A stretch of 64,000 bases of DNA from contig LR746270.1 in the NCBI GenBank assembly GCA_902729315.2, positions 3,558,501 to 3,622,500 on the forward strand. The letters are read 5' to 3'. Under the pieces are notes generated by a model that did no database searches, was not told the DNA's origin, and was given only the letters and a program-made list of their open reading frames with translations. Positions 48,700 to 61,100 of this stretch are shown here, in pieces; the stretch's first letter is position 1, and the number at the start of each line of letters is the position of its first letter. This stretch comes from Spirodela intermedia. Its lineage: Eukaryota > Streptophyta > Magnoliopsida > Alismatales > Araceae. The translations under genes and the position numbers were made by a program.

Positions 48700-51520
48700 A
48701 TTGATTGTAGTACCTTGAGACATATTTATTAAGATATAGATACTTTTATTTTCTTTAGGCCGATATAGAACTCAACTACAATATGGGCTAATATAATTGA
48801 TGTTATGATTAATTTAATTGGTGATGAGGAATTAAATTATCATATAATTCTTAGAGATGTTATTTATTCTAAAATTTTGTTATAACCTATTATCTCTAAG
48901 TGTCTTAATAAATGATACACATGTGGAACTTTATTTCTCTTTTAGTTATCTAGTGATTCATGATCCATATTTGAAGCCAATGATTGACAAGGGTGATTGA
49001 TAAGATGACCTTTACATTTTTCAAAGATCTTTAAGATATTAGGAAATCATTTATCCATTGTTCTTTTGGTATATGATGAGATATAATTATGTTCCATTTG
49101 TTGTTTGGTAAAGCAACAACATGCACTCTTTACTTGCCACAACCACTTTTTCAAAAATACATTTGATTTAGTGTATTGTGACATATAGGAACTTTTTTCT
49201 ACTAAGTTATTTAAGTTACATATACTTAGTTGATTATTTCACTTGCTTTACATAGATATTTCTCTTGAAGACTAAGTTAGATATAAAAAATATTTTTCTT
49301 AATTTAATATCAAGTAGTTAGATATGATGATGTCAAATAACTTATGTAAACATCATGAATGTTGCTAGAGTTATCTTCTTCCAATCACACACTCTACTAG
49401 AATTTTAGATGATTTTTTTTCTCACAAATACATTGCTTTATCAATCAATTGACATCCTAAATTATTAACAACAAAAAATTGTATAAGTTCTTTATGAGGA
49501 ATTTGTTGATTATTCATCATTTTGAGCTTTTGATTGCTTCACATTTGCATCCACTCTTCCACCAACCGAAATAGAATTCATCCTCAAGTTAGAACATGTA
49601 CTTATGTTGACTATCCTCTCAATATGAAATTATATAAACTATATAATATTGCGAAAAAATGACTATATGTATCTTAAAATATTATTTTTCATTAAAAATA
49701 GATTTTTTCAATCTATCACAATCAATGACACATTTTTAGATTTTTTTAGAATTAAATATTCTAACTATCACAACGAACATTTATTGTATACCCACAATTG
49801 GTTCTACCAACATTCACCCACTCTATAAAGTTTACTGCAAATACTACCACCACTACAACATTCTAATTGCCTTCATAAACATCCTTTTGTCTTCTAAACT
49901 TTGATTTTAATACCTTATTATATGTGACAATTATTAGCAAAAAAATTCATATCTTATGTTGGATTTCCTCTTTCACAACTCTCTCTCAACCTCACATAAG
50001 CAGTTTATTATGGTTGTTTGATCTAATTATGAATTTCAATTTTATCATCAAGTAGTTGCATATGTTTATTGATGTGAGGTGATGAAGATTGAAATAGATG
50101 TTATAAAATTCACCAATACTCAATCACATGTTTCTTTGTCGACAAGAAAATATACAATTGATAATCATTGGATTTAAAAAAATCAAATATTATTTTGATG
50201 GTTATGTAGAATGATATATTGTTCATCTTATTGCCAAAAAATATACCCAACAAGAAGAAATTTATTTTCTATATTTTTTTTTCTCAAATGGCTAAATTGA
50301 TCACTGTTAAAAGTTTATCCTAAAACTTAACAAATAACATAAATGTTATCTTATAGAATTAGATGCCAATAATATTTTATTTAATGAGGACTTGTGAGAA
50401 GAAGTCTATTTGAACTTAACTTTAGGCTATAATAGAAAGAAGGAGAGTCATATTCATTTAAGGCAACATTGTATGTAAATTACATTAGTCAATTAACAAA
50501 CTATGGCACACATCTATATAATAGTACTCTCAACTGTTTACTTCTCTTACTCAATTTAAGTTCATTTAATCAAATCTGATAACTTATTATTTACCAAAGG
50601 TATTGTTTTTTCAGTTGTCTTTACTTGCCTATGTTGATCACATTATACTAGTTGGACTTCCCTGGTAGATATCAATACAACATAAATCTTTTTATATTAT
50701 AACTTTAAGCTTAAAGATCTTGAAGAGTTGAAATATTTTTAGGCCTAAAAGTTATCCGATCTATAATAGGTATTATTTTATATCAATGTCATTCACTCTT
50801 CAATTACTTGAAGACACATGACACCTTGGTGCCAAACCTAGTCATACCCCAATGGATCATCATTTGTGCTTTGATGTGACCAATGGATAATTACTTCATG
50901 ATACTTCACAATATTAGAGATTGATTGACATAATCTCACAGTTAATAGTATCATGACAATATATATATTAGCTAAGTTAAGTCATGGCTCAGCTTAAATG
51001 TACTCATTTGATAGCATTGTGTCACCAACATTGTTATCTTAATGAGATCTTAGCCATGAGATATTATTTTCCAATACATACTCCTTGTAACTTTAGAGTT
51101 TTATGATGTTGATTGGCCACATTTAGATTTTATCAAATCCATCACTTGGTATCATATCTTTATTAGATACTCATTAGTTTTCTGGAAAGTCTAGAAATAA
51201 TCTACCATAACCAAATCTTATATTGAGCTTGAATACCAAATGTTAGTTATTATTACTGTAAAAATTATTTTGGTTACAATAATTATTATAATATTTTACA
51301 TCACATTACGACTCTCAACACTTGTTTTGCACTAACCAAGTCATGGTTCATATTGCATATAATCTTACTTTTAATGAACACACCAACCATATTGAAATCA
51401 ATTGCCATTTTATTTATAAAAAACTACTTGTTAGATATTTGATTTCTTCTTATAACATTGCAACACCAACTAGTGTATATCTTCACAAAATTTTAGAGGG
51501 AGTTTTATGCTTTTTACACA
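48700..51520 (+). mobile_element. Ty1/copia retrotransposon relic
   Basis: Copia pol pieces appear in order on the plus strand, broken by many stops and shifts. Integrase-like FDLVYCDI is near 49168; RT begins near 50170 with AKKYTQQEEIYF and AKLITVKSL, continues through KSYPIYNRYYF and KPSHTPMDHHLCFDVTNG near 50840-50895, and RNase H follows at 51325-51500 with NEHTNHIEINCHFIYKKLL. The order (integrase before RT) is diagnostic of copia. No LTR or gag was recognised; the left side meets solo LTR B. Confidence 0.8.
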
Positions 51521-52235
51521 TGATCTCTTGCATGTGCAACATACCTAAGACTATCTCTAAGATGAATTGTAAATATATTTTACAGTCATCTTGGACAACA
51601 GCGGTGGATACTACATCTTTTGAGACTCTCCATCTTAAACTTAATAAGGTGCATGATTTTTCATGATCTCTTAGTACTTCAAAATTGTGTAGTGCTTAAA
51701 AGTAATGGTTAAAGTTTTAGAGAAAATTCTTAAGTTACTATTCATTGCATACTTCTACAACTATCTTAGGTTATGAGACCTTTTGACTCTTTTTTGTGCC
51801 ATGGTGCATTTGTCCACTTATAATCTAGCAATACAATATGTACAACAGTACATATTTTATCTACTCTCAAGTTAGTATAGACAACTACTTCATTGATAAT
51901 ATACTACCTTCCTTTAATGGTTCTTCAATGCCTTAGAGAAATTATTACTTTTTTTGTAGAGGTGGCCAATAGTTCTTCCTTTCAAGTGATATGCTCCATG
52001 TTTACATTCGCTTGTCATCCTTAACCTAGTTCTTATATCAAATTGTCACATAAATTCGATAAGTTCACGCACTTATCTCTTTCGTACATAACTATTGTCC
52101 AACCAACTTAGAACATCTTTTATCTACCCCAAATACTAACCCTCACTCCTTTTAACACACATATTTACCCCAAATATGTCACAACGAAGAGACTTGTCAT
52201 TTTGCCTCAGTAGGCAACCCACATCATATGAGTTA
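51521..52235. other. AT-rich spacer
   Basis: Probable 3' remains of the copia element; no gene or clear LTR visible. Confidence 0.4.
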
Positions 52236-52269
52236 TTATGAGTAGCCGTCACGTCAGACCCATGTGTTT

Positions 52270-52940
52270 TGCATTCAGATGTTTCCATTTCGAGTGATGG
52301 TCTGAAAATTTATAAAGAGACGACAACCATCAGTTTAAACTCCCAAAATATTGAGTAATGATTCCGAAGATTTATACATAAAATTAAAAAATAGATAGTC
52401 TGAAGAAATGTCAGTCTCCTTAGATTCCAAATAATATTGAGAAATACTCACCAAATATTTGTAAATAATAATTTAAAGTTATTACCGTGAGCCGCTGTCC
52501 GTCTCTTTATATTCCGAAGAATATCAAAAAATCGTCCCCCAGATATTTATGAATATAATTAAAGATTATTACTGTGAGCCAGTTCCAAGAACATTGAATG
52601 GTGAATCTATAATTTAAATACTAATTAAAAACTGTAACCCACTGTTAATCTCATAAAATTCCCAAGATTATCGAGTGATGATCCCCCGAAAACTTATAAA
52701 TAGGATTAAAATTTTTTTAGCGTCAGCCACCGTCATCTTTAAATTCTCAAGAATAGGAGTGACGATGTCCAAACATTTCTTAAAAAACACTTGATAGGTG
52801 TACACTTCATTGGAGGCGGTCTGCTAGATTCTCAAATCTTTGCCAGATCCGTCATCAGTTGTTTGCACCACGGACCGAATGTCGCACTATCCTGAAGCCG
52901 TCATTATGCGGGCCTCACCGAACGTGAACTAGTGATATCA
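52270..52940 (+). repeat. Module copy X: about 85-bp degenerate tandem repeats plus GC-richer tail
   Basis: Six to seven units of about 65-87 bases, each built as CCAAGAATAT-GAGTGATGATCC-AAATTTATAAA-TAATTAAA-GTGAGCC-GTC (GAGT-type landmarks near 52290, 52353, 52438, 52525, 52597, 52672, 52756). They are followed by a tail with GGCGGTCTG, AAATCTTTGCCAGATCC, AGCCGTCATTATGCGGGCCT and CGTGAACT (52812-52933). The same layout occurs inverted at 58740-59130 and directly at 60790-61100. Confidence 0.65.
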
Positions 52941-52947
52941 CACTAAC

Positions 52948-53170
52948 CAAAGGCATTCTCCGCCGTCTGATTTGCTTCTTACAGGAGATTCTCGGAGACA
53001 CATTGAGCACTGGTACATATATGGGTAACTCAGTCGAAGAACGTACAGTTGGTTTCAATTTTAATACTCTAGGAAGAGAGTAAGCTCCCGGGAAAGAGCA
53101 TTTATCTCCGATAATTTAGGGGGCCCATAGTCATGTTATTTATGATTACTGATAAAATGCAATCTATAAT
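52948..53170 (+). pseudogene. Fragment resembling the xylanase leader exon and flanks
   Basis: This stretch aligns by eye with about 33088-33305. CTAACCAAAGGCATTCTCCG matches CTTAGCCAAGGTATTCCCG; then CCGTCTGATTT, the acceptor TTACAG|GAGATTCTCGGA (TTGCAG|GAGATTCTTGGT in the gene), GAGCACTGGT, GGTTTCAATTTT, AAGCTCCCGGGAAAGAGCAT and GTTATTTATGATTACTG. Both exon and intron sequence are included, so it came from DNA and not from mRNA. The rest of the xylanase is absent nearby. It is joined directly to module copy X. Confidence 0.75.
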
Positions 53171-53439
53171 TGTTTCTTTGTGAAAATTATTGTCTCAATT
53201 GTTCTTAGTCAACGAGTAGTCTTTTTTCTATTCTTAAGCTTGCATGATCAAAGGTATACCGGTCAATTCGAGCTGTGATTAAGTATTATATTTATGTTTC
53301 CAACAAATTATTAGTTATTTAAGAGATTACACTGCCACTGGGGGGATCTCCAATTAAGGCTGGGGGATCTCCGATAACTTCAAGCAACCGAAAAGTTCGA
53401 AAGCCTTGATGCACGAAATATATCTCCTAGGAAGAACTA

Positions 53440-54600
53440 TTACAAAGAAGATAGAGCTCAGAAGCAATATTCTCGTCCTTGATGGCCTTCTTCCTGTTAT
53501 AGCCGTAGTTTTTGAGTTTGTTCGTCACGTCTGGAAATCTTGAAGAGGATTTTCGGGAGGCGAACAAAAAGGCCTCCACCTTCTTCTTCTCCACGTCCAC
53601 GGACTTGTACTTCTCCCCTCCTGGACCATCCAGTCGATCTTCTCCCTGCTCAGACGGCCCTTGTCAATGTCAAAGTAGACGGTGATCTGCACCAGACCCC
53701 TTGGCATCGGGGGGATGCCGGAGAGTTAGAACTTGCCCAGGAGTTTTTTATTCCTCGTCCTCGTTCTCTCCCCTTCGTAAACCTAGCTATGGTAGGTGGA
53801 GAAGACCTGCTCCTTCGTGTGGATGGTGGTGTTCCAGGGGATCAGCACTGTTATCAACCCTAGGGTGGTCTCCAGCCCCAGGGACAAAGGGGTGACATCG
53901 AGCAGCACCAAATCCTGCACCTTTTCGTTGGGGTTGATGCTCTTGCAGAGCTCCTTCCGTTGAAGAACTCTTGGAGGAGTTGCTGGACCTTGGGGAACCC
54001 AGTGGAGTCCCCATATGGAGCATGCCATTGACTGTGCGCTTACCCATCTTGGTGTCCCTCAGGCACTTTTCTCCACGGGATATATACCCAGCTCCTCTAA
54101 CTTGGCCCGGGTGATGGTGGAGAAGAAGTCAATGCTCTCATACAAGGAGTCGATCTCGAAGGCGGTCTGGGAGGTGGAGGAGAGGGTCCTCTTCACTCTC
54201 TCTCATGTTGTCCTCAGCCTTATGAGTGCCCTTAGATTGCCCCTCATGTCCTTATTGTTTTTCCTCTTGAACTCATGGACAAAATGGTTGACCATCCAAT
54301 TGTGAAAATCTTTCCAGCCCAGGTGGCTGTTGTCGGCGGTTGCCCTGACCTCGAAGATGCCCTCTTCGATGGTGAGGAGAGAGACATCAGTTGTGCCACC
54401 ACCGAGGTCAAATATGAGGACATTCTTCTGCCCGACGCTAGTGGCCGTCTTATCCAGACCGTATTCGATGGTGGCAGCGGTGGGTTCGTTGATGATCTAC
54501 ATTACGTTGAGGCCAGTGATAATGCCTGCATCTTGTGATGGGGAGCTGCTTCTGCTCCGTCGTCAATTGCAGACAACGGTGATGTTTCCTGAAACAGAAA
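53440..54600 (-). pseudogene. HSP70: Cytosolic Hsp70 pseudogene, N-terminal third missing
   Basis: Read on the minus strand from 54600 down. The Hsp70 order is clear: [85 protein letters not shown], a gap, [27 protein letters not shown], and KNYGYNRKKAIKDENIAS near 53470. Stops (for example in LNVM-stop and RLRTT-stop), frameshifts and internal deletions rule out function. No intron remains in the readable part, so it could be a processed copy, though Hsp70 genes have few introns. [11 protein letters not shown] and NEKVQDL fit the cytosolic, not the ER, class. Confidence 0.9.
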
Positions 54601-56850
54601 ATTTGGGTAGTTTTTTTCTTTTTGTTATGTTCGTTATGTTTGTTTTGCAAGATCAATCGCTGCTGCTCATCACTGCAAGTTAGTTAGATGCACACTCTCA
54701 CTTCTAGTGATTGGCTGCCCTATATAAAGGGTTATGTGTTCAACGAATCAGCGTGGCGGAATATAATCATTCTATACATTTCTTCGTTCATGTTACTTTT
54801 TTGTCTTTTTCTTCTATTTTTGGTGTCACTTCGGGCTCTCAAAGCCAACAAGTGATATCAGAGTCACTCGGTTCGACGAGATCAAGAAGATGGCGAAGAA
54901 AAGAGGCGAGACAAATACCTCTGGCGAGTGTGGGGGAGAGATGGTGTCGTTGGCACCGTCTCTTAAGCTCTCAAAGGCGAACTACCGCATCTGGGCGATG
55001 GATATGGAGATATATCTTGACTCTCACGATCTATGGCAAGCGATAGTCAAAGAGAATGTACCCAAGAAGAAAGATCGGTTGGCATTGTTGGCAATCTTTA
55101 GCGCAATTCTGGAAGAAATGATGACTATGCTTGATGCAAAGAAGAAATTCTTCGGTCGCGAAATCTTGGCATGGACAGAGTGATTCAATCACGAATCCAA
55201 GGCCTAAAGTGTGAGTATGAAATTCTCACAATGCATAGGGAGGAAGTAGTTGTAGATTTTGTGATGAAATTCACTCACATCATCTCGGATTTGCGTAATT
55301 TGGGAGAGACGATGGAAGAAAGAAAAGTAATGCAGCAATTTCTGCGAGCAACGCCTTCGAAATTTGACGCTCTTACCTTATCTGTGGAGCAATATGCTGA
55401 TTTGGACAAAATCAGCCTCGACGAAGTCATTGGCTCTCTGGCTGTCCATGAGTTGCGGCTTAAGGAGCGAGAGTCCCAAGAGGAAGAGTAGGCATTACTC
55501 GCCAGAGCACTGAGCAAAGGGAAAATCACAAGTGAGGAGTCCTTATCTCGCAAAAGAGGTCGAATCGCGGCTGCGACAAAGGTAGAGGAAGAGGCTGTGG
55601 TCGAGGTCGACATCCCCCTCCTGATGAAGGTAAAAAGAACTTTGATAAATCTCAAATATAGTGTTATAACTCTAAGAAATATGGTCATTTCGCTCACGAA
55701 TGTCGAAGTGCCAAGAAGACGATGCTTAAGCAAGCATATGTTGTTGTATCCATGGAGAAGCCTAAAGTATCTTTACTTCTGATGACGATTGTGGAAGAAC
55801 AAAGTGATTTATTACTTTAAGACTCAGAGACTGAGATCAAAGATTCGGAGCTATGGTATCTTGATACTGTAGCCACTAATCACATAACCAGAAGGAGAAG
55901 TTATTTCTCGGATCTTGATGAATCAACCTCTGGATTTGTTAAATTCGGTGACAATTCACGTGTTGAAATTCAAGGCAGAGGTAGAGTCCTTGTTCATTGG
56001 TACGATGAAAGGAAAATTCATTTTGATAATATTCTCTTTGTTCTCAAATTATGTGCTAATATTCTTAGTTTAGGCAAACTAGATGAAGAAGGATGTCATA
56101 TGGTCATGTATGGAGGTCGATTGACCATCTTTGATAGAGATGGAGCACTATTAGCAGAAGTTCATCGAACAGATTGGAGGCTCTATTTGCTTAAGTTAAA
56201 TGTGATAGAACAATGTCTAATCACTAAAGAAGATGAAATTACAAGTCGGCTATGGCACTCGCAGTTTGGCCACTTGAATTTTCACACATTAAAAGAAATG
56301 TTGAGCAAGCAATTAGTGGAAGGACTCCCATAGATCAGTGTTTTTGATCACATTTGCTAGAGTTGTCTTGTAGAGAAGCAACATCGTAATCCATTTCCTA
56401 AAGCCTTTGTTTTCAGAGTCTTAAAACCTCTCGAGCTAGTGTATGCTGACATATGTGACTCAATCAATCCACCCACACTAGGGGGAAGTCAGTATTTCCT
56501 CCTCATCGTGGATGATTTCTTGAGGTTAATGTGGGTGGCTATGTTCAAGCATAAATTAGAAGCCTTCGGTCAATTCAAGAAGTTTAAAGCTTTGGTTGAA
56601 GTAGAGAAGAACACGAAACTGAAGTGTCCTTGTTCAGATAGAGGTGGAGAGTTTAATTCTAACGAATTCAATGATTTTAGTGTTTCATAGGACATTAAAA
56701 GGTAATTGATCACCTCTTACTCTCCTCAGCAGAATGGTATAGTTGAAAGGAAAAATCAGACAATCATGTCCATGGTAAGGAGCATGCTAAAAGAGAGAGA
56801 AATACCTCATGAATTGTGGGGAGAGGTAGTCAATACCTCTGTAAATTAGA
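54600..56850 (+). mobile_element. Ty1/copia retrotransposon relic, truncated before RT
   Basis: A TATATAAA at 54721-54728 lies in a probable 5' LTR that ends near 54850. A primer-binding-like TGATATCAGAGTC (54853-54865), one or two changes from the initiator-tRNA-Met type, follows. Gag (about 54890-55490) reads LKLSKANYRIWAMDMEIYLD and FLRATPSKFDALTLSVEQYA. A zinc knuckle reads CYNSKKYGHFAHEC, with its second Cys lost. The protease motif is YLDTVATNHIT (G to V). Integrase has RLWHSQFGHLNFHTLKEM, DRGGEFNSNEF and SPQQNGIVERKNQTI. Stops interrupt gag, the knuckle and integrase. It breaks off near 56850; RT, RNase H and the 3' LTR are missing. Confidence 0.88.
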
Positions 56851-58440
56851 ATGGTCTTTGAAGTGTGGTTAAATAGCAAAATCATCCTCTACCTGATTGA
56901 AGTGCAAAAATCTTCATCACTCAAATAACACCCTAACATGAATAATACATATAAAATCAAGTTCATTAAATCTCTTCTTCACCAAATTTGTATAGCTAGC
57001 TTAGGCATTTTTCAATTACTGAAAAAAATTACAATGAATTTTTTTATTTTTATTTAAGATAAAATTGTGATTATATTAAAATGTAATTATTCAATAGAAC
57101 TTATCCCTATAGTCAATAGTGAGTCACTTATAGTAAAGAATGTAGAAGATATTTTCAAGATGAAAATTTATGTGGCCTAAACTTGGTAATCTACAATTAT
57201 TTGCTAAACACTTGATTTAGGCTAATTCAAGATCAGAGTATTATTGAAAATTAGATGTAAGCATGGGGCTGACCTGTTATGAATTTTTTTTATATTAATC
57301 GAGTGTAAAACTAGGAGATTTATTAGAATTTAAGATTTGAGGAAGGAAAGATCAAGAAAATTAAAAGTTGCTAATCAAAAATCAAATTAGGACCAAATCA
57401 ATTCAACTCTTTTTTTATGTAACTAAAATTCTAACCCATTTAAATTCAATTAATCATGACATCTCAGTTGCTATTTAATAGGTATATATTGAAATTAGGC
57501 ATCTTTACTTTGATTTATCTTCTCAAAATAGAATAAAACAATAAAGAGACCACTCAAAGGTTTAAGTTGACCTCACTAAAAGTAGAGTATATAACACAAT
57601 TATCATGAGGAACACTATTTTGTAGAACTTGAATACAAGAGGGTGACCTTGAATCTACAAGATCAAAAAAGAATCTTTAAATTCTTTAAGGGTGCTTGAA
57701 TCCATACATAGGGAGAGAGTAATCTCATAAGAGATAAAAATTGTGATATTTTAATTGATCATTTTGGTTACAATGAAGGGGAGGGGGAGCACTTTTAGAT
57801 AGGCCTAACAAGTAGGTGGACCATCCCCAAAAAAGTGTACTCTGAAAGGTAAAATAGACACTAAATAAGTTCTACATAAATTTTAAAATTATAAGAATTA
57901 AAATATGAGAGATTCTAAATAAATCAATATAAATTGTGAAATGATATGAAAGAAACTCTGACATTTTGGACATAATTAAAACATATTTTAGAACAATAGA
58001 GACAAAAAGTGACTTTTCGTACTGTATTGAGATCCAATTAAGTTTTAGGCTGCCTCTTAACATTTTTTTTATGACCGAATGTTTATGTGATTGGGCCTCT
58101 AGTTTAAGGCTCCTTTTTATCTTTGTATGTTCTGAGCTACAGAATAAATCAAAAGGTGTAAATTAATAGGAGGATATGAAAAAAAATCCATGAGACTAAG
58201 GATACAGTGAGAAATGTATGGAAAACAATAATACTAGTCTAAATTATACACAGAATTATATGTAGGACATATTGAATTACATCTTATCCAAAGGGCAGAA
58301 AAATATACATGCGTGAGAACGACACTGCCCATGACATGCATGCACGAGGACAACGGTGAAGAATGGAAATATCCAAAACCTTGAAACTGATGAAGGTTCG
58401 GATTCCGAATCATTGATGAAACACGAAGAACGTTAGACGT
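56851..58440. other. AT-rich spacer, no gene recognised
   Basis: Stop-riddled AT-rich DNA downstream of the truncated copia element. Nothing identifiable on either strand. Confidence 0.45.
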
Positions 58441-58462
58441 AATTTCAGCAACTTACTGCGTA

Positions 58463-58740
58463 GTGAAATATTTCCTAATGGGGGAGCTTCATACGGAAAT
58501 GATTTGCCGGAAGTCTGATCCGCTCTCCGGCAATCCGGAATCGGGATCCCTTCTCGACGACGGTGCGCGTTCGATTGAAAGCCGCAGAAAAGCACGTGTG
58601 CCCACATCTGGCAGCCTTAGCGAAAGCTGTAGCGTGGCTCCCAAGGATGCTGGGATAGCAAGCCCGCTAGCACGTGGGCAAAGCCTGAATGGCATAGAAT
58701 CACACGCAGGTCCACGTACGGCCAAGCTTTATCTGGCTTT
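58463..58740. other. GC-richer island with unassigned open frame
   Basis: An isolated GC-rich patch in AT-rich DNA; a plus-strand frame runs 139 codons (58463-58882) but matches nothing I know, and its last third overlaps the inverted repeat module, so it is probably not coding. CACGTG occurs near 58594 and 58671. The patch belongs in part to the GC-rich side of module copy Y. Confidence 0.3.
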
Positions 58741-59130
58741 GGACCGCGTTGCAGACCGCAGACGACGGCAAAGATTCTCAAATCTGACAGACCGCCGTCA
58801 ATCTGTAAAGTTTAGTATAGATGGCTTTATTTTTACCCATGAAGAGCTTTTTAAGAAATTATTAGAGATTATTACTAGATAATTGTTTTTGACGGCTCAA
58901 ATAATTGTTTTTGGTATTGTTAACAAATTTGGGGACCATCACTCGATATTCTTGGGGATTTGAAGAGACTGACGATGCCTCACCATAATTATTCTTTAGT
59001 ATTATTATTTAAAAAATTCGGAAATCATGACTCGATATTACTGGGAATCTGGCCTGACTACACTAATTAACTTTAATATTAGTTATAAAATTTCGACATT
59101 ACTTGGGGATTTAACAGACGTTATCACTAT
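58740..59130 (-). repeat. Module copy Y (inverted)
   Basis: On the minus strand this reads as tandem units with CCAGTAATATCGAGTCATGA and CCAAGAATATCGAGTGATGG, about 88 bases apart (landmarks near 59030 and 58942), then GGCGGTCTG and AATCTTTGCCGTCGTC near 58800-58755. The order repeat-then-tail is the same as in copies X and Z. Confidence 0.65.
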
Positions 59131-59196
59131 ATATGAACACAAGCCTGACTTGACAGTCATTCGCCGCCTGAAATTTACAGGTGACACAGCAAGTGA

Positions 59197-59198
<2 letters not shown>

Positions 59199-59251
<53 letters not shown>

Positions 59252-59264
59252 CTCTCTCTCTCTT
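59199..59264. repeat. (CT)n microsatellite
   Basis: CT run with a few interruptions, just outside module copy Y. Confidence 0.95.
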
Positions 59265-60780
59265 ATTGTCTGTCTATGATTTGCGCAACGAGCGGGAATG
59301 CGGGGAGTACGAGGCAGAAACGTCGGATTCAAAGGGGATGATGCGTCGTTATGGGCCACCGTTGCCTCACATGCGGCCACGTACTGCATAAAAGTTCTTA
59401 AGACATCATATAAGTGATATGGGTTAACTGACCTTGCCCCTGAGCTACAGTTGATGTCTTTTGGTCAAACCTTTGGTTTCCATATGGACAGGATTGAATC
59501 CACTGAGAAGCTTTATGCTCGTTTGATTGCTTATTACTTTAAGAACGATGATGATACATTTTCATCTTAAAAAGTTTCAAGATATTTCAAATCTCTGTGA
59601 TATCAGCTTTTGTCCTTCATAGGTGGTAGTGAAACTTTCAAAGGTTCGTGTGGTTTTTTTTAAAGCTCACAATGTTTCTTTGAGATCTAGATTAGCTATG
59701 TTGAATGTGCTTTACTCCACCTAGTCCCATTAGTTTTGACGCAGACATGGATCCTAGCATGTCCAGCTTTTAAAGGACAACCAAGATCATGACATACGGA
59801 AATAATAGCTTGGGAGGATGATTTTAAGAGGACCTTTTGGATAAAAGAACATAGGATACAATGTCTCTATGACGGAGATATTCACACTAGCTAGAATAGA
59901 ATGGGTTATTTATGTACGTAAAGGCTCAAGACACAAACAATAGCACCACCTGGATAGTAAGCTCCTCTAGTTGGTCTTATAATTTTATAAAGTATTTCTA
60001 CTTTTGAAGTAAACCAAAAAAGGTAGAAATAATGAGGAAAAATTTGTAGAATATCAATTCCTAGAACATTCGTATACAATTATCCAAAGAAAATGAAAAT
60101 AGCCTAAATATAATCAAATGATTTATTGAACCACATCGTCAAGAGAGGGCGAGGGTGAATTGAAAATACTCTAATTTTATTTCCTAAATTCATCAAATAG
60201 TCATTCTCTGTTCACAACTTGTATATAATGGAACATTGAACTATTTAGTTTCTTAGTAAGTACATCTACAGTTTGATCATGTGTAGACATAAATGTTGGT
60301 TTAGCTAAAGGAGCATTATAGTTCAAGAGGGGTATGAAATATAGTTTTTTTTGTATATTTGACTCAATGATTTGACACAAATGATACCAATTCAGGATCT
60401 TATAGTGGTTTGTTTAGTCACGTACTACCCTCTCTAAGGTTAAAATATAAAATTTTCATTATTACGAGTCGAACATGCCGAATTTTACTTTAGTAAGACT
60501 TCACTAAATGTATAAACTTCATAAAACTTATGTGCTGGATCCTAAACTCTTTCGACCGACTATTGAATGTACTGGCCTAAACAAATCCATGTGCTAAAGG
60601 TTAAACTATAGACGAACCTAGAACAAAATATAGAACATTTAGGGTTCTTACCAAATCAGTCCGTAACTTTCTTATCTTGAAAACCTTTTCTCCTGAATAA
60701 ACTTCAATCTAACTTAGAATTGTCGAGGGCTTTAACACGAATAGATTTTTCGCTGTGTGCTCAAGGATGAAGATCAAGTA
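59265..60780. other. Spacer without recognised gene
   Basis: AT-rich. A piece near 59430-59960 has short open stretches on the plus strand but no domain I can name; it could be a decayed transposon. No RNA gene was recognised. Confidence 0.4.
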
Positions 60781-60789
60781 AAATATAAA

Positions 60790-61100
60790 GAGTGATGATC
60801 TTCGTAAATTTATAAATAGCCGCCGTGAGTTCAAATTCCCTAGAATATCGAATAATGATATGTCCGAAATTCTATAAAATAATAATAAAACTCGCAGGCG
60901 TATTGACCATAATATCCAAAAAAAATTAAAAAAGCCCTACGATACGTACATAAAACCGTCTAATTTAATTGCATTTGGCAGATTCGGAAATCCTTGCCAA
61001 ATCCACCCGTCGCCTTCTCCGCCGGCGACGTTGGGCGATAACCCAAAAGCCGTTATTTTGCCGCCTTCGCCCCTACGTGAACTGACATGATGGTCACCCG
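60790..61100 (+). repeat. Module copy Z, directly upstream of the Argonaute gene
   Basis: One or two repeat units (GCCGCCGTGAG, then CCCTAGAATATCGAATAATGA, then ATTCTATAAAATAATAATAA) followed by the tail: GGCAGATTCGGAAATCCTTG, AGCCGTTATTTTGCCGCCTT and CGTGAACTGACATG (60979-61090). It ends about 230 bases before the Argonaute ATG and so lies in its promoter region. A minus-strand open frame across it (ending near 60937) is explained by the repeat. Confidence 0.6.

Noticed and set aside
52270-52940. CRISPR-like array
   Set aside because: Units are long, degenerate and without unique spacers, and the genome is a plant nucleus.
53440-54600. Functional Hsp70 gene
   Set aside because: Several in-frame stops, frameshifts, internal deletions, and no N-terminal ATPase start.
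54890-55490. Host gene encoding a UBN2-like protein
   Set aside because: Followed in order by a zinc knuckle, protease and integrase motifs; it is copia gag.
58463-58882. Novel 139-residue protein gene
   Set aside because: The frame extends into the inverted repeat module and shows no conserved domain, promoter or splice context.
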